A stretch of DNA of 64,000 nucleotides, taken from Pollutimonas sp035515055. Its GTDB lineage: Bacteria > Pseudomonadota > Gammaproteobacteria > Burkholderiales > Burkholderiaceae_B. Shown in pieces: positions 18,688 to 27,875 of this stretch (the first letter of the stretch is position 1; each line of letters opens with the position of its first letter). A program made the position numbers and the translations under genes. The notes beneath the pieces are model-generated. The model was not told the origin of the DNA and searched no databases. It saw only the letters and a list, made by a program, of their open reading frames with translations. The DNA is taken from positions 41,186 to 105,185 of the forward strand of contig DATJBV010000068.1 in NCBI GenBank assembly GCA_035515055.1. Reading direction: 5' to 3'.

Positions 18688-19434
18688 ATGGACCGCATCA
18701 TCTACACCGCCGCTGGCGGGGCCGCGCGGGTGCTGGAGCAGCAGGCTGTCATCAGCAACAACATGGCCAACACCAGTACGACCGGTTTCCGGGAGCAAAT
18801 GGCCATTTATCGGTCTGTTCCCGTGGTGGGGCAGCCAGGGCTGCCTACGCGCGTCTCCACGGTAACGGCTACGCCGGGCAGCAGTTTCTCGCAAGGCGTC
18901 ATGGCCGAAACCGGCCATGCCCTCGACATTGCCATTACCGGCGAAGGCTGGTTCAGCGTCCAGACGCCGCAAGGCGAGGCCTATACGCGCGCGGGCGAAC
19001 TGGCGGTGAACGTAAATGGCTTGCTCGTTACGCAACAAGGCTTGCCTGTGCTGTCCAACGACGGCGCGCCCGTCGAAATTCCCGATCGCGGCATTGTCAC
19101 TTTTTCTGGCGATGGGCAAATCTCGGCATTGGGCGCGGGCGACAACCCCGGCGATATCCAGAATCTGGGGCAGCTGAAGCTGGTAAATCCCGCGCCTGAA
19201 ACCATGGTGCGTGGCGACGACGGACTGTTTCGAGTGGCCGGCGGCCAAGCCGCCCAAGCCTCACCGCAAGTGCGCATTGTCTCGGGCTTCCTGGAGAAAA
19301 GTAATGTGAATGCCGCGGAAGCAATGGTTGGCATGATCGCCAACGCCCGCAGGTTCGAGATGCAAATGAAAATAATTCAGGACGCGAGCACGAACGCCGA
19401 ACGCGCCAACTCAATACTGTCGTCCAACGGCTAA
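18688..19434 (+). CDS. flgF: Flagellar proximal rod protein FlgF
   Basis: A 248-residue rod subunit of the FlgF/FlgG family. It begins MDRIIYTAAGGAARVLEQQAVISNNMANT, the characteristic FlgF start, and ends with NAAEAMVGMIANARRFEMQMK. It is ten bases behind flgE and in line with flgG. Its length and internal DxAITGEGWF motif match the family. Confidence 0.96.
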   Translation: MDRIIYTAAGGAARVLEQQAVISNNMANTSTTGFREQMAIYRSVPVVGQPGLPTRVSTVTATPGSSFSQGVMAETGHALDIAITGEGWFSVQTPQGEAYTRAGELAVNVNGLLVTQQGLPVLSNDGAPVEIPDRGIVTFSGDGQISALGAGDNPGDIQNLGQLKLVNPAPETMVRGDDGLFRVAGGQAAQASPQVRIVSGFLEKSNVNAAEAMVGMIANARRFEMQMKIIQDASTNAERANSILSSNG

Positions 19435-19449
19435 AGTCAAGGATTTGAA

Positions 19450-20235
19450 ATGATACGCTCACTATGGATTGCCAAGACCGGTCTGGAATCGCAACAGACC
19501 AACATGGATGTGATCTCGAACAACTTGGCCAACGTCAACACCACGGGCTTTAAACGCAGCCGTGCTGTGTTCGAAGACCTGATGTACCAGACCATACGCC
19601 AGCCGGGCGCACAGGTCGGCGCGGCCAACCAGCTGCCTTCGGGCTTGCAGTTGGGTACGGGCGTGCGCACGGTGGCAACCGAACGCATCCATACGCAGGG
19701 CAACCTGAAAGACACTGGAAACAGCCTCGACATTGCTATTCAGGGCAAGGGCTTTCTGCAAGTGGAAATGCCGGACGGAACGTTTGGCTACACCCGCGAC
19801 GGCAGCATGCAGGTGGACCAGAACGGTCAGCTGGTAACGGCCGGCGGCTACCCCATTCAGCCGCCCATCAATATCCCGGACAACGCCTTGACGATCAGTA
19901 TTGCGCGCGACGGCACCGTGTCGGTGACGCAGCCAGGCGCGGCCGGCACCAATGTGGAAATTGGCCAGTTGCAGCTGAGCACCTTCATCAACCCCACGGG
20001 CCTGCAAAGTGCTGGCGAGAACCTGTATGTGGAAACCGATGCGTCGGGTCCCGCCAATTTTGCGCAGCCGGGGCTGGACGGCGCAGGACTCGTGTTGCAG
20101 CAATATACCGAAACATCCAACGTGAACGTGGCCGAGGAACTGGTCAACATGATCACCACCCAGCGGGCCTACGAAATGAATAGTAAGGCCATTTCAACAT
20201 CCGACCAGATGCTGGCGCGCCTGACCCAACTGTAA
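19450..20235 (+). CDS. flgG: Flagellar distal rod protein FlgG
   Basis: A 261-residue subunit that forms the distal rod passing through the L and P rings. The diagnostic N-terminus (MIRSLWIAKTGLESQQTNMD) and the NVNTTGFKRSRAVFEDLMYQ motif are present, as is the C-terminal NVAEELVNMITTQRAYEMN. Length equals that of Salmonella FlgG (260). It is followed directly by flgH with no gap. Confidence 0.97.
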   Translation: MIRSLWIAKTGLESQQTNMDVISNNLANVNTTGFKRSRAVFEDLMYQTIRQPGAQVGAANQLPSGLQLGTGVRTVATERIHTQGNLKDTGNSLDIAIQGKGFLQVEMPDGTFGYTRDGSMQVDQNGQLVTAGGYPIQPPINIPDNALTISIARDGTVSVTQPGAAGTNVEIGQLQLSTFINPTGLQSAGENLYVETDASGPANFAQPGLDGAGLVLQQYTETSNVNVAEELVNMITTQRAYEMNSKAISTSDQMLARLTQL

Positions 20236-20925
20236 ATGATAAAACGCCTTACCCAAGCAGTTGCAGTCCTGGCGGCGGTCGTCTTGTCCGGTTGCGCCTT
20301 GGTGCCCCCGGAACCCGTGGTGACCGGGCCACTGACGGCCGCACCGCCGCCTCCGCCGCCCGTCGTCATGGCTCAGGCCAATGGCTCAATTTATCAGCCA
20401 ACAGCCTATGGAAACTATCCGTTGTTCGAGGACCGGCGTCCACGCAACGTGGGTGATATCGTGACGGTCGTCATCCAGGAAAAGACGAATGCGGCCAAGA
20501 ACGTACAGACGACTACCGACCGCAGCGGCAGCGCGGGCTTCGGGGTAGGCCTAGCGCCAGCCATCCTGCCCACTGACCTCGGCGCGAAGCAAAACTTCGA
20601 CATCACCGGCGAAAACGCATCGCAGGGCAAGGGATCCACACGGGCGGACAACACGTTCTCCGGTACCCTGACGACAACCGTGGTGGGCGTTTTGTCCAAC
20701 GGCAATCTCCAGATCGCCGGCGATAAGCAAATAGCCATCAACCGTGGCAGCGAGCACATCCGTTTTTCGGGCGTCGTCGACCCACGCTCCATTACGGGTT
20801 CCAATACCGTGTCATCGACCCAAGTGGCCGATGCGCGTATCGAATTCCGCAGCAAGGGCACGATGGATGAAGTGCAGACCATGGGTTGGCTGCAACGCTT
20901 CTTCCTGAATGTTTCACCGTTCTGA
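20236..20925 (+). CDS. flgH: Flagellar L-ring lipoprotein FlgH
   Basis: A 229-residue outer-membrane lipoprotein that forms the L ring bushing. The signal peptide ends in the lipobox LSGC with Cys20 as the lipidated residue, followed by a Pro-rich stretch. Family motifs include LFEDRRPRNVGDIVTVVI, the AAKN segment and the C-terminal GWLQRFFLNVSPF. The ATG abuts the flgG stop. Confidence 0.97.
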   Translation: MIKRLTQAVAVLAAVVLSGCALVPPEPVVTGPLTAAPPPPPPVVMAQANGSIYQPTAYGNYPLFEDRRPRNVGDIVTVVIQEKTNAAKNVQTTTDRSGSAGFGVGLAPAILPTDLGAKQNFDITGENASQGKGSTRADNTFSGTLTTTVVGVLSNGNLQIAGDKQIAINRGSEHIRFSGVVDPRSITGSNTVSSTQVADARIEFRSKGTMDEVQTMGWLQRFFLNVSPF

Positions 20926-20938
20926 CAAGGTACCGGCT

Positions 20939-22072
20939 TTGACTTTTTATTTCTCCAGCGCTCTACGCCAAGTCGGCGCCACGCTCGTCTTGGGCGCGCT
21001 GTGCATGCTGGCAGCGAATGCCGTGCAAGCCGAAAGAATCAAGGACCTGGCGTCTATTCAGGGCGTGCGGGCCAACCAGTTGATCGGCTATGGCCTCGTC
21101 GTCGGCCTGGACGGTAGCGGCGACCAGGTGCGCCAGACGCCATTTACCCAGCAAAGTCTTACCAATATGCTGTCGCAACTGGGTGTGACGGTGCCGCAAG
21201 GCACGAACATGCAGGTCAAGAACGTGGCGGCCGTCATCGTAACCGCAAGGCTGCCGGCATTCGCACAGCCCGGGCAGACCGTCGACGTAGTGGTCTCGTC
21301 CATGGGCAACGCAAAGAGCTTGCGCGGGGGTACCTTGTTGATGACGCCCATGAAGGGCGCGAACGGCCAGGTTTATGCCCTTGCGCAGGGTAACCTTCTG
21401 GTCGGCGGTGCCGGCGCGTCGGCCGGCGGTTCCAGCGTCCAGGTCAATCAATTGAACGGCGGCATTATTTCCAATGGCGCCATCGTTGAACGCAGCGTGC
21501 CCACCAGCTATGCGCGCGACGGCGTGATCAACCTCGAACTGAATACCACCGACTTCGGCGCGGCCCAGAATATGGTGGCAGCTCTGAATAAAAGGTTTGG
21601 CGCCAACACGGCGGCAGCCCTGGATGGCCGCGTGGTGCAGTTGCGCGGCCCGCAAGATCCGGCGGCCCAAGCGGCATTCCTTTCCCAGGTGGAGAATCTT
21701 CAGATCAATCTGCCGCCGGCGCGCGCGAAAGTGGTCATCAATGCGCGCACAGGATCAGTGGTCATGAATCGCACCGTCACTATCGACGAAGCGGCTATCG
21801 CCTATGGCAACCTTTCGGTCGTGATCAGCCAGGACATGGAGGTCAATCAGCCCGATACCCCGTTCGCCGGTGGCGAGACAGTAGTCACTCCTCGCACGTC
21901 GATCGAAATGCGTTCCGACGCTGGCAGCATACAGCGCGTGAAAACAAGCGCTAATCTGGCCGACGTGGTCAGCGCCTTGAATGCCTTGGGCGCCACGCCG
22001 CAAGATCTCCTGTCCATTCTTCAAAACCTGAAGAGCGCCGGCGCCTTGCGCGCCGATCTGGAAATCATCTAG
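20939..22072 (+). CDS. flgI: Flagellar P-ring protein FlgI
   Basis: A periplasmic protein (377 residues from this start) that forms the P ring in the peptidoglycan layer. I prefer the TTG at 20939, because AAGG sits eight bases upstream and the start gives a compact signal peptide ending in AANAVQA before the mature start ERIKDLASIQGVR. The in-frame ATG at 20909 lies inside flgH and has no visible ribosome-binding site. Conserved blocks include NQLIGYGLVVGLDGSGD and VVINARTGSVVMN. Confidence 0.95.
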   Translation: MTFYFSSALRQVGATLVLGALCMLAANAVQAERIKDLASIQGVRANQLIGYGLVVGLDGSGDQVRQTPFTQQSLTNMLSQLGVTVPQGTNMQVKNVAAVIVTARLPAFAQPGQTVDVVVSSMGNAKSLRGGTLLMTPMKGANGQVYALAQGNLLVGGAGASAGGSSVQVNQLNGGIISNGAIVERSVPTSYARDGVINLELNTTDFGAAQNMVAALNKRFGANTAAALDGRVVQLRGPQDPAAQAAFLSQVENLQINLPPARAKVVINARTGSVVMNRTVTIDEAAIAYGNLSVVISQDMEVNQPDTPFAGGETVVTPRTSIEMRSDAGSIQRVKTSANLADVVSALNALGATPQDLLSILQNLKSAGALRADLEII

Positions 22073-22080
22073 GGACGACC

Positions 22081-23070
22081 ATGGCTTTCGTGCAATATAT
22101 ACCTCGCCCCAGCGCCGACGCGCCAAGCGCCATGGATTTCAGTGGGCTTAATAGCCTGAAGCAGGGTGTCAGCGCCGGCGCCAACGCGCCGCTGGATCAA
22201 CAGAAAAAGGTCGCGCAACAATTCGAGGCCTTGTTCATCCAGCAGATGATGAAGCAGGCGCGCCAGTTGTCGTCCGCCATGCCCGGCCTGTTCGATAGCC
22301 AGCAAACGCGTTTGGCGCAAAGCATGAGCGATGAGCAAATGGCGTTGCAGCTTGCCGACCCGGGCCTGGGCCTGGCAGAGGCATTGCTGGCGCAGATCCA
22401 GGGTGGCGGCAACGTGGCCAGGACGGTCGGAACAGCGCCGGCCAGTTTGCCGGAGCTCGCCGCCAGCCGCGTGCCGGGCATGCGTTCGCGCATCGGCGAA
22501 GACCGTCGTAGCGACGCGTCGTCAATCTCGGCCCTGATTGACATCCTGACCAAGAACCCATTGACCGACCGGATTTATTCGGCCATCAAGGGTGCGCCGG
22601 ATCATATCCAGAATTTCGTCAGCAAGATGTCGGATGCCGCCAAGGTGGCTGCGGGCGAAAGTGGTGTGCCCGCCAAGCTGATCCTCAGCCAGGCGGCGCT
22701 GGAATCGGGCTGGGGCAAGCGCGAGATCAAGCACGAGGATGGCACGACAAGTCACAACCTATTCGGCATCAAGGCCGGTCCCAGCTGGAAAGGCAAGGTA
22801 GTCAATGTCATGACCACGGAATACGTGGATGGAAAAGCGCAAAAAATGTCGCAACCGTTTCGCGCCTATGACTCGTACGCCGATTCCTTCGCTGACTACG
22901 CGCGCCTGATAGGTACCAGCGAACGCTATAGCGACGTGGTGGGTGCGCCTTCGGCGGAAGAGGCCGCGCATCGCATCCAGGCTGCCGGTTACGCCACCGA
23001 CCCGTCATACGCCACAAAACTGATCTCCATCATGAGCTATTTCGACACTGGCCCGAAGCGCGGTCAGTAA
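22081..23070 (+). CDS. flgJ: Flagellar rod-cap protein and peptidoglycan hydrolase FlgJ
   Basis: A 329-residue bifunctional protein. The N-terminal rod-cap domain (about 35-110) includes AQQFEALFIQQMMKQAR. The C-terminal glucosaminidase domain (about 170-320) cuts peptidoglycan so the rod can pass; its catalytic glutamate is in SQAALESGWGK, and YDSYADSFADYARLI is typical. Both domains are complete, as in Salmonella FlgJ. The gene precedes the sigma-28 promoter of flgK. Confidence 0.96.
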   Translation: MAFVQYIPRPSADAPSAMDFSGLNSLKQGVSAGANAPLDQQKKVAQQFEALFIQQMMKQARQLSSAMPGLFDSQQTRLAQSMSDEQMALQLADPGLGLAEALLAQIQGGGNVARTVGTAPASLPELAASRVPGMRSRIGEDRRSDASSISALIDILTKNPLTDRIYSAIKGAPDHIQNFVSKMSDAAKVAAGESGVPAKLILSQAALESGWGKREIKHEDGTTSHNLFGIKAGPSWKGKVVNVMTTEYVDGKAQKMSQPFRAYDSYADSFADYARLIGTSERYSDVVGAPSAEEAAHRIQAAGYATDPSYATKLISIMSYFDTGPKRGQ

Positions 23071-23083
23071 GCTGGCAACTGCC

Positions 23084-23110
23084 TAAACTTTCCGGTCTGG
23101 CAGCCGTTAA
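23084..23110 (+). promoter_or_regulatory. Sigma-28 (FliA) promoter of flgK-flgL
   Basis: TAAACTTT, 11 bases, GCCGTTAA: 7 of 8 in the -35 and 7 of 8 in the -10 against the FliA consensus TAAAGTTT/GCCGATAA with canonical spacing. It starts 14 bases after the flgJ stop and lies 66 bases upstream of flgK. This gives the hook-filament junction genes a late-class promoter inside the flg cluster. Confidence 0.85.
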
Positions 23111-23175
23111 AGCGGTATACAGTTTTCACCTTTCGGCGGGTGCCCGCACCCTGCTGACTACACGCGGAATACGTA

Positions 23176-24822
23176 ATGAATCTGATGAACCTGGGTCTTT
23201 CCGGTATTAACGCGGCCCAAAACCGATTGCAGACCGCTGGTCATAACATCAACAACGCCGATACCGATGGCTTCAATCGCCAGACGGTATTGTCGGCGAC
23301 AGCCGGTGCGACCCCCACCCATGCAGGCTATGTTGGCCGTGGCGTCGACGTTATTACCGTACAGCGCGCCTACGATGGTTTTCTGTCGCGGCAACTGGTG
23401 GCCGCCCAAACATCGGGTGCGTCGCTCGCCGCCTACGGGAAAGAGATCGTGCAGATCGACAACTTGTTTGCGGATCGCACTGTCGGCATTACCCCGGCCC
23501 TGCAAAAATTCTTCGATGGCATCCAGGCGGTGGCGTCGTCGCCGGCCGACCCGGCCGCAAGACAAGAGCTGCTGGGGCGCGCCAGCAGCCTAGTCACCCA
23601 GTTGAACGACTCAAACGCCTTCCTGGACAGCCAGCGCAACAACATCAACACTCAGATCACGACAGTCGTTACGCAGGTGAACAGCTACGTTGAACGCGTA
23701 CGCGACCTGAACAACCAGATTACGGTGGCGCGCGCCACCGCATCCAATCACGAGCCTAACGACTTGCTCGACCAGCGCGATCTGTTGGTGACCGAACTAA
23801 GCCAGTTGGTGGGCGTTACCGTCATGGAACAAGACGGCAATTTCAATCTTACGGTCGGCAACGGCCAAGTCTTGCTGGGCGGCAATACGGTGTTTCCGCT
23901 ACATGCTCAAGCCTCGGCCGACGACCCATCGCGCACGGTGGTGGCTTATACGGCCCTGATTGGGAACAACAAGACGGCAAAGGTCGAGATCGACGAAATT
24001 ACGGTTAGTGGCGGTAGGCTGGGTGGGCTTATTGCTTACCGGCGCGAAACCCTCGACCCTATCCAGAATGACCTCGGTCGATTGGCTGCGGGCATCGCCA
24101 TGGAAGTCAACAAGATCCATGCCACAGGCGCCGATCTTAACGGCGTTGCCGGCGGCGACTTCTTCGCGCTGCGTGACGTCAAGGCAATGCCTGGTCCGTC
24201 CAACAGCGCAGCTGCGCCTGGCCTAACCATCACGATTGACGATCCCAACAAGCTTACGGCACAGGATTATCGGGTTGCTTACAACGGGAGCGAATACGTC
24301 GTCACCAGCATTCCCAATGGCACCATCACGACGCTAGTGGGCGGCACAGGGGTAATCGACGGCGTCAAGTTCGAATTTGGAGCAGGCGCGCCGGTACTCC
24401 GCGATTCGTGGCTGGTGCAGCCCACGCGTGCCATGGCTGGTGGCATTTCCCTGGCCATCAACGATCCCGCCAAGATCGCAGCGGCGGCGCCAAATACGGG
24501 CACGGCCAACGGCGATGTAGCCCTGAAGCTGGCGCAATTACAAAACAGTAAGGTGCTGGGAAATGGCACCAGCAGTCTGAACGAAACCTTTTCCAAGCTC
24601 GTCAACAAGGTCGGTGTGATGACGCAGCAAATTGGTACGTCGGCCAAGGCGCAGGCAACGCTCATCCAGCAAAATTTTGCGGCTCAGCAGGCCGTATCTG
24701 GCGTGAACCTGAACGAGGAATACGTCAATCTGGATCGCTACCAGGAACAGTTCCGCGCGGCTTCGCGCCTTATCGACGTTAGCTCCACGTTGTTCGACAC
24801 CTTGTTAAGCCTGCGCAATTAA
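23176..24822 (+). CDS. flgK: Hook-filament junction protein 1 FlgK (HAP1)
   Basis: A 548-residue junction protein between hook and filament, exported with the FlgN chaperone. The N-terminal segment LGLSGINAAQNRLQTAGHNINNADTDG and the C-terminal GVNLNEEYVNLDRYQEQF are the conserved D0/D1 helices. The EPNDLLDQRDLLVTELSQLVG segment is typical. Length is as in Salmonella (553). It has its own sigma-28 promoter at 23084. Confidence 0.97.
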   Translation: MNLMNLGLSGINAAQNRLQTAGHNINNADTDGFNRQTVLSATAGATPTHAGYVGRGVDVITVQRAYDGFLSRQLVAAQTSGASLAAYGKEIVQIDNLFADRTVGITPALQKFFDGIQAVASSPADPAARQELLGRASSLVTQLNDSNAFLDSQRNNINTQITTVVTQVNSYVERVRDLNNQITVARATASNHEPNDLLDQRDLLVTELSQLVGVTVMEQDGNFNLTVGNGQVLLGGNTVFPLHAQASADDPSRTVVAYTALIGNNKTAKVEIDEITVSGGRLGGLIAYRRETLDPIQNDLGRLAAGIAMEVNKIHATGADLNGVAGGDFFALRDVKAMPGPSNSAAAPGLTITIDDPNKLTAQDYRVAYNGSEYVVTSIPNGTITTLVGGTGVIDGVKFEFGAGAPVLRDSWLVQPTRAMAGGISLAINDPAKIAAAAPNTGTANGDVALKLAQLQNSKVLGNGTSSLNETFSKLVNKVGVMTQQIGTSAKAQATLIQQNFAAQQAVSGVNLNEEYVNLDRYQEQFRAASRLIDVSSTLFDTLLSLRN

Positions 24823-24876
24823 TTCTTAAGTTGCCGGGTCTTCGGGTTTATTGTTTTTTCTTCCAGGAAGTTCGCC

Positions 24877-26418
24877 ATGCGTATTAGTTCCACTTTGTTT
24901 TTCCAGACGGGACTGAATTCCATCAACGCCCAGCAGTCCGACTTGATGCATTTGTATCAGCAAATCGGTAGCGGCCAACGCATGGTGACGCCATCCGACG
25001 ACCCTCTGGCGGCGGCACAGGCCATCAATATCAGCCAAGCCCAGTCAATGAACAAGCGTTATGGCGACAATCGTGAAGTGGCCATGCGGAATCTAGGCAC
25101 GGAAGAAAACGCGCTGACTTCGGTGACTTTGCTGCTTCAAGATGTCAAAACGCGCCTGGTGGAAGTGGGCAACGGTACGCTGTCCGATGCCGACCGCGCC
25201 ACGTTGTCCAGCGTATTGTCAAGCGCCCGCAGCAACCTGTTGGGTCTGGCGAACAGTACCGATGGCAGCGGCCAGTATCTTTTTTCCGGCGCCAAGGGCG
25301 GTACTGCAGCCTTCCAGGACATCAATGGCAAGATCGTTTACAAAGGCGATGCCGGCCAGCGCCTGATACAAGCGGATCAGACGCGCCAGATCGCCGGCAG
25401 CGATGTTGGCTCCGATGTATTCAGCAGGGCAGCCTCTGGCACCACAGACTATTTATCGCGCGCCCTGACCCCGCCCGCCCATGCGGGCACCGGCGTCATG
25501 ACGAAGCCCAGTATTACCGATCCCACCGGCGCCAATATTGGCAACCGGTTCGAAATAATGTTTACTGCGGCCAACGAATACACGGTCAATGTCGTCGACC
25601 CACTGGGAAATATTGTCCAGACTGCAGCTAATCAACCATACTCTGCAGGGGCCTCGGCATCGCTAGGCCTGCCTGGCGGCGTCCAGGTCAATCTTTCAGG
25701 CGCGCCGGCGGCCGGCGACAGGTTTATAGTCGAACCGGCAAACTCCGTTGCCTTCGTTGCAGGCAAAGGAACGGCAACCGGCACGGCTAGCATAGGGTCG
25801 CCTAGGCTTTCCAATTACTCGTTGGCCCAGGACGGCAATTCATTTGCCATTACGTTCACAGCCCTGAATGAATATACCGTCGAAGTAAAAGACAGCCTAG
25901 GCGTCGTCGTCCAGACCGAGACAAATCAGTCCTTCACTCCGGGCCGTGAGAATGTCCTGCAGCTGCCGCGCGGCATGGAAGTCAAGATTTCGGGTAACCC
26001 CGCCATCAGCGACACGTTCACCATCGACCAAGCCGCGCCATCGGCCCAGACCGACCTGAACATTTTCGACACCCTGGACAGCATTATTAAGTCGCTGGAA
26101 GTTCCATTGCAGGGTGACAACCTGGCGACAGCCGCCTTCCAGAATACGCTCGCGTCGGCCATGCAGCGCATCGATGTTAACTACAACAACGTGCTTACGG
26201 TGCGTTCATCTGTGGGCTCGCGCATGAATGAGCTTGAATCGCTGAATGCCAACGGAAATTTGCGAGCACTCAGCTACAGTTCGGCGCTATCAAAAATGGA
26301 AGATCTGGATTATTACGGCGCTACTGCGCAGTTACAACTACGCACCTCGGCGCTTGAAGCGGCGGCATTGGCATTCAAGAAAATACAGGCAACCAGTCTC
26401 TTCAATATGAAGGGCTAA
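24877..26418 (+). CDS. flgL: Hook-filament junction protein 3 FlgL (HAP3) with duplicated central module
   Basis: A 513-residue junction protein, longer than the usual 300-420. The N-terminus MRISSTLFFQTGLNSINAQQ and the C-terminal coiled coil (SALSKMEDLDYYGATAQLQL) are conserved. The extra length comes from a tandem duplication in the centre: residues about 223-288 and 321-387 are recognisably the same beta-rich module (both contain FTAxNEYTVxVxDxLG), identical at 33 of 66 aligned positions by my count. AGGAAG precedes the ATG. It should be co-transcribed with flgK. Confidence 0.95.
   Translation: MRISSTLFFQTGLNSINAQQSDLMHLYQQIGSGQRMVTPSDDPLAAAQAINISQAQSMNKRYGDNREVAMRNLGTEENALTSVTLLLQDVKTRLVEVGNGTLSDADRATLSSVLSSARSNLLGLANSTDGSGQYLFSGAKGGTAAFQDINGKIVYKGDAGQRLIQADQTRQIAGSDVGSDVFSRAASGTTDYLSRALTPPAHAGTGVMTKPSITDPTGANIGNRFEIMFTAANEYTVNVVDPLGNIVQTAANQPYSAGASASLGLPGGVQVNLSGAPAAGDRFIVEPANSVAFVAGKGTATGTASIGSPRLSNYSLAQDGNSFAITFTALNEYTVEVKDSLGVVVQTETNQSFTPGRENVLQLPRGMEVKISGNPAISDTFTIDQAAPSAQTDLNIFDTLDSIIKSLEVPLQGDNLATAAFQNTLASAMQRIDVNYNNVLTVRSSVGSRMNELESLNANGNLRALSYSSALSKMEDLDYYGATAQLQLRTSALEAAALAFKKIQATSLFNMKG
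25543..25740 (+). repeat. FlgL internal repeat, copy A
   Basis: Encodes residues 223-288 of FlgL, from NRFEIMFTAANEYTV to GDRFIVEPA. It aligns without gaps to copy B at 25837-26037, with a period of 98 codons. Confidence 0.8.
25837..26037 (+). repeat. FlgL internal repeat, copy B
   Basis: Encodes residues 321-387 of FlgL, from NSFAITFTALNEYTV to DTFTIDQAA; about 50% identical to copy A. Shared residues include NEYTV, QT..NQ, LP.G and SG.PA..D.F. Confidence 0.8.
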
Positions 26419-26475
26419 TTTCATAACCCGTTTGATGGCGCCGGTTTCGCGCCTGGTGTAAAGAGAATATCCATA

Positions 26476-27873
26476 ATGTCGAAAACATTGCAGCTAAAAA
26501 CCAGCCTTTTGCTGGTCGTGATTGTGCAGGCCGTACTGACGATCGCCGCCGTGGCGGCGGCCTGGTATATCCAGGGCTTGTTCCAAACCACCTACGCCCT
26601 CGTGGGCGGCGTCGTTCTGGCCGTTGTCGCGGCTTTCCTGGCCTACATGGCGCTTTCGCGCAGGGTACTCCGTCCACTCAAGAAAGTGGGCATACATTTT
26701 GAACAAATGGCGTCGGGCGATCTTACGCAGCGTATCGAAGTCACGTCGCACAATGAAATCGGAGCGCTATACCAGGCGCTGAAGCGCTTGCAGGATAGCT
26801 TGGGCCGCATCGTCGGCTCCGTGCGCGCCGGCATGAACGAGATCGACGCCGGATCGCAACACATCGTGGCGGGCAACACAGACTTGAGCAGCCGCACGGA
26901 AGAACAGGCGGCCGCGCTGCAGCAGACCGCTGCCAGCATGGAGCAACTGGCCAGCACGGTGAAGCAAAATGCCGACAACGCCCGCCAAGCCAATCAATTG
27001 GCGGCCACCGCTTCCGAAGTGGCACAACGCGGCGGGCAGGCCGTGGGCGAAGTCGTGAGCACCATGGAAGGCATCTCGGCCAGTTCGCGCAAGATTTCCG
27101 ACATTGTGGGCGTTATCGACAGCATCGCGTTCCAGACCAATATTCTGGCGCTGAATGCCGCCGTCGAGGCTGCAAGGGCTGGCGAACAAGGCAAGGGCTT
27201 TGCCGTGGTCGCATCCGAAGTTCGCGCGTTGGCGCAGCGCAGTGCCCAAGCGGCCAAGGAAATCAAGGGTCTTATCGAAGATTCGGTTCAGAAGGTTACC
27301 GAGGGATCCAGCCAGGTCGAGCGCGCCGGCTCCACCATGCACGAAATTGTGGCGTCCGTGGCGCGTGTCACCGATATCATGGGCGAGATTTCCGCCGCCA
27401 CGACCGAACAGGCATCGGGCATCGACCAGATCAATCACGCCGTGAACCAGATGGACCGTGTAACCCAGCAAAATGCGCTCTTGGTGCAAGATGCGGCGTC
27501 GTCGGCGGCGGGGCTGCGCGGCCAGGTTGCCAACGTGAACGAAGCGGTAGCCGCGTTCCGGACGCTCGACAACCAGGTGATCGACGTTGCCGCAACGCAA
27601 ATCAGTTCTGGTCTTAAGCGTCCAGTAATGACACGGAACGTGCCGGCCACTACCAGCAAAACAACAAGTTCCGCAGCGGCGCTCGGCCACGCCAACGGCG
27701 GCGCAAAGACATCCAATGGTCATGCAGGCTCGTCGGCGCGCACAAGTAGCGCTGCGCGTCCCGGCGCCTCCCGGCCAGATGCTTCTTCACATTCGGTGAA
27801 GAGCAATGGCAATGCCGCGGCCCAACCCGCTGCGCGCGGACAATCATCCGACGACGACTGGGTCGAGTTTTAA
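26476..27873 (+). CDS. Methyl-accepting chemotaxis protein without periplasmic sensor, with CheR-tether motif
   Basis: A 465-residue receptor with two adjacent membrane helices (about 9-31 and 37-60) separated by only a few residues, so there is no periplasmic ligand domain. HAMP (about 61-115) and a full signalling coiled coil with the canonical tip IAFQTNILALNAAVEAARAG follow. The C-terminus is a long flexible Ser/Ala/Gly-rich tail ending DDDWVEF, which matches the xWxxF pentapeptide that tethers CheR and CheB. It probably senses internal or membrane-state signals such as energy or pH, or assists methylation of neighbouring receptors. It follows flgL and runs into the lipoprotein gene two bases later. 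Confidence 0.93.
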   Translation: MSKTLQLKTSLLLVVIVQAVLTIAAVAAAWYIQGLFQTTYALVGGVVLAVVAAFLAYMALSRRVLRPLKKVGIHFEQMASGDLTQRIEVTSHNEIGALYQALKRLQDSLGRIVGSVRAGMNEIDAGSQHIVAGNTDLSSRTEEQAAALQQTAASMEQLASTVKQNADNARQANQLAATASEVAQRGGQAVGEVVSTMEGISASSRKISDIVGVIDSIAFQTNILALNAAVEAARAGEQGKGFAVVASEVRALAQRSAQAAKEIKGLIEDSVQKVTEGSSQVERAGSTMHEIVASVARVTDIMGEISAATTEQASGIDQINHAVNQMDRVTQQNALLVQDAASSAAGLRGQVANVNEAVAAFRTLDNQVIDVAATQISSGLKRPVMTRNVPATTSKTTSSAAALGHANGGAKTSNGHAGSSARTSSAARPGASRPDASSHSVKSNGNAAAQPAARGQSSDDDWVEF

Positions 27874-27875
27874 TA

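Noticed and set aside
20909..20938. Upstream ATG start for flgI inside flgH
   Set aside because: The extra ten residues (MFHRSDKVPA) are charged and spoil the signal peptide; the TTG at 20939 has AAGG at the right distance.
20963..21670. 235-codon open frame antisense to flgI
   Set aside because: Same reason: high-GC antisense shadow of a conserved gene.
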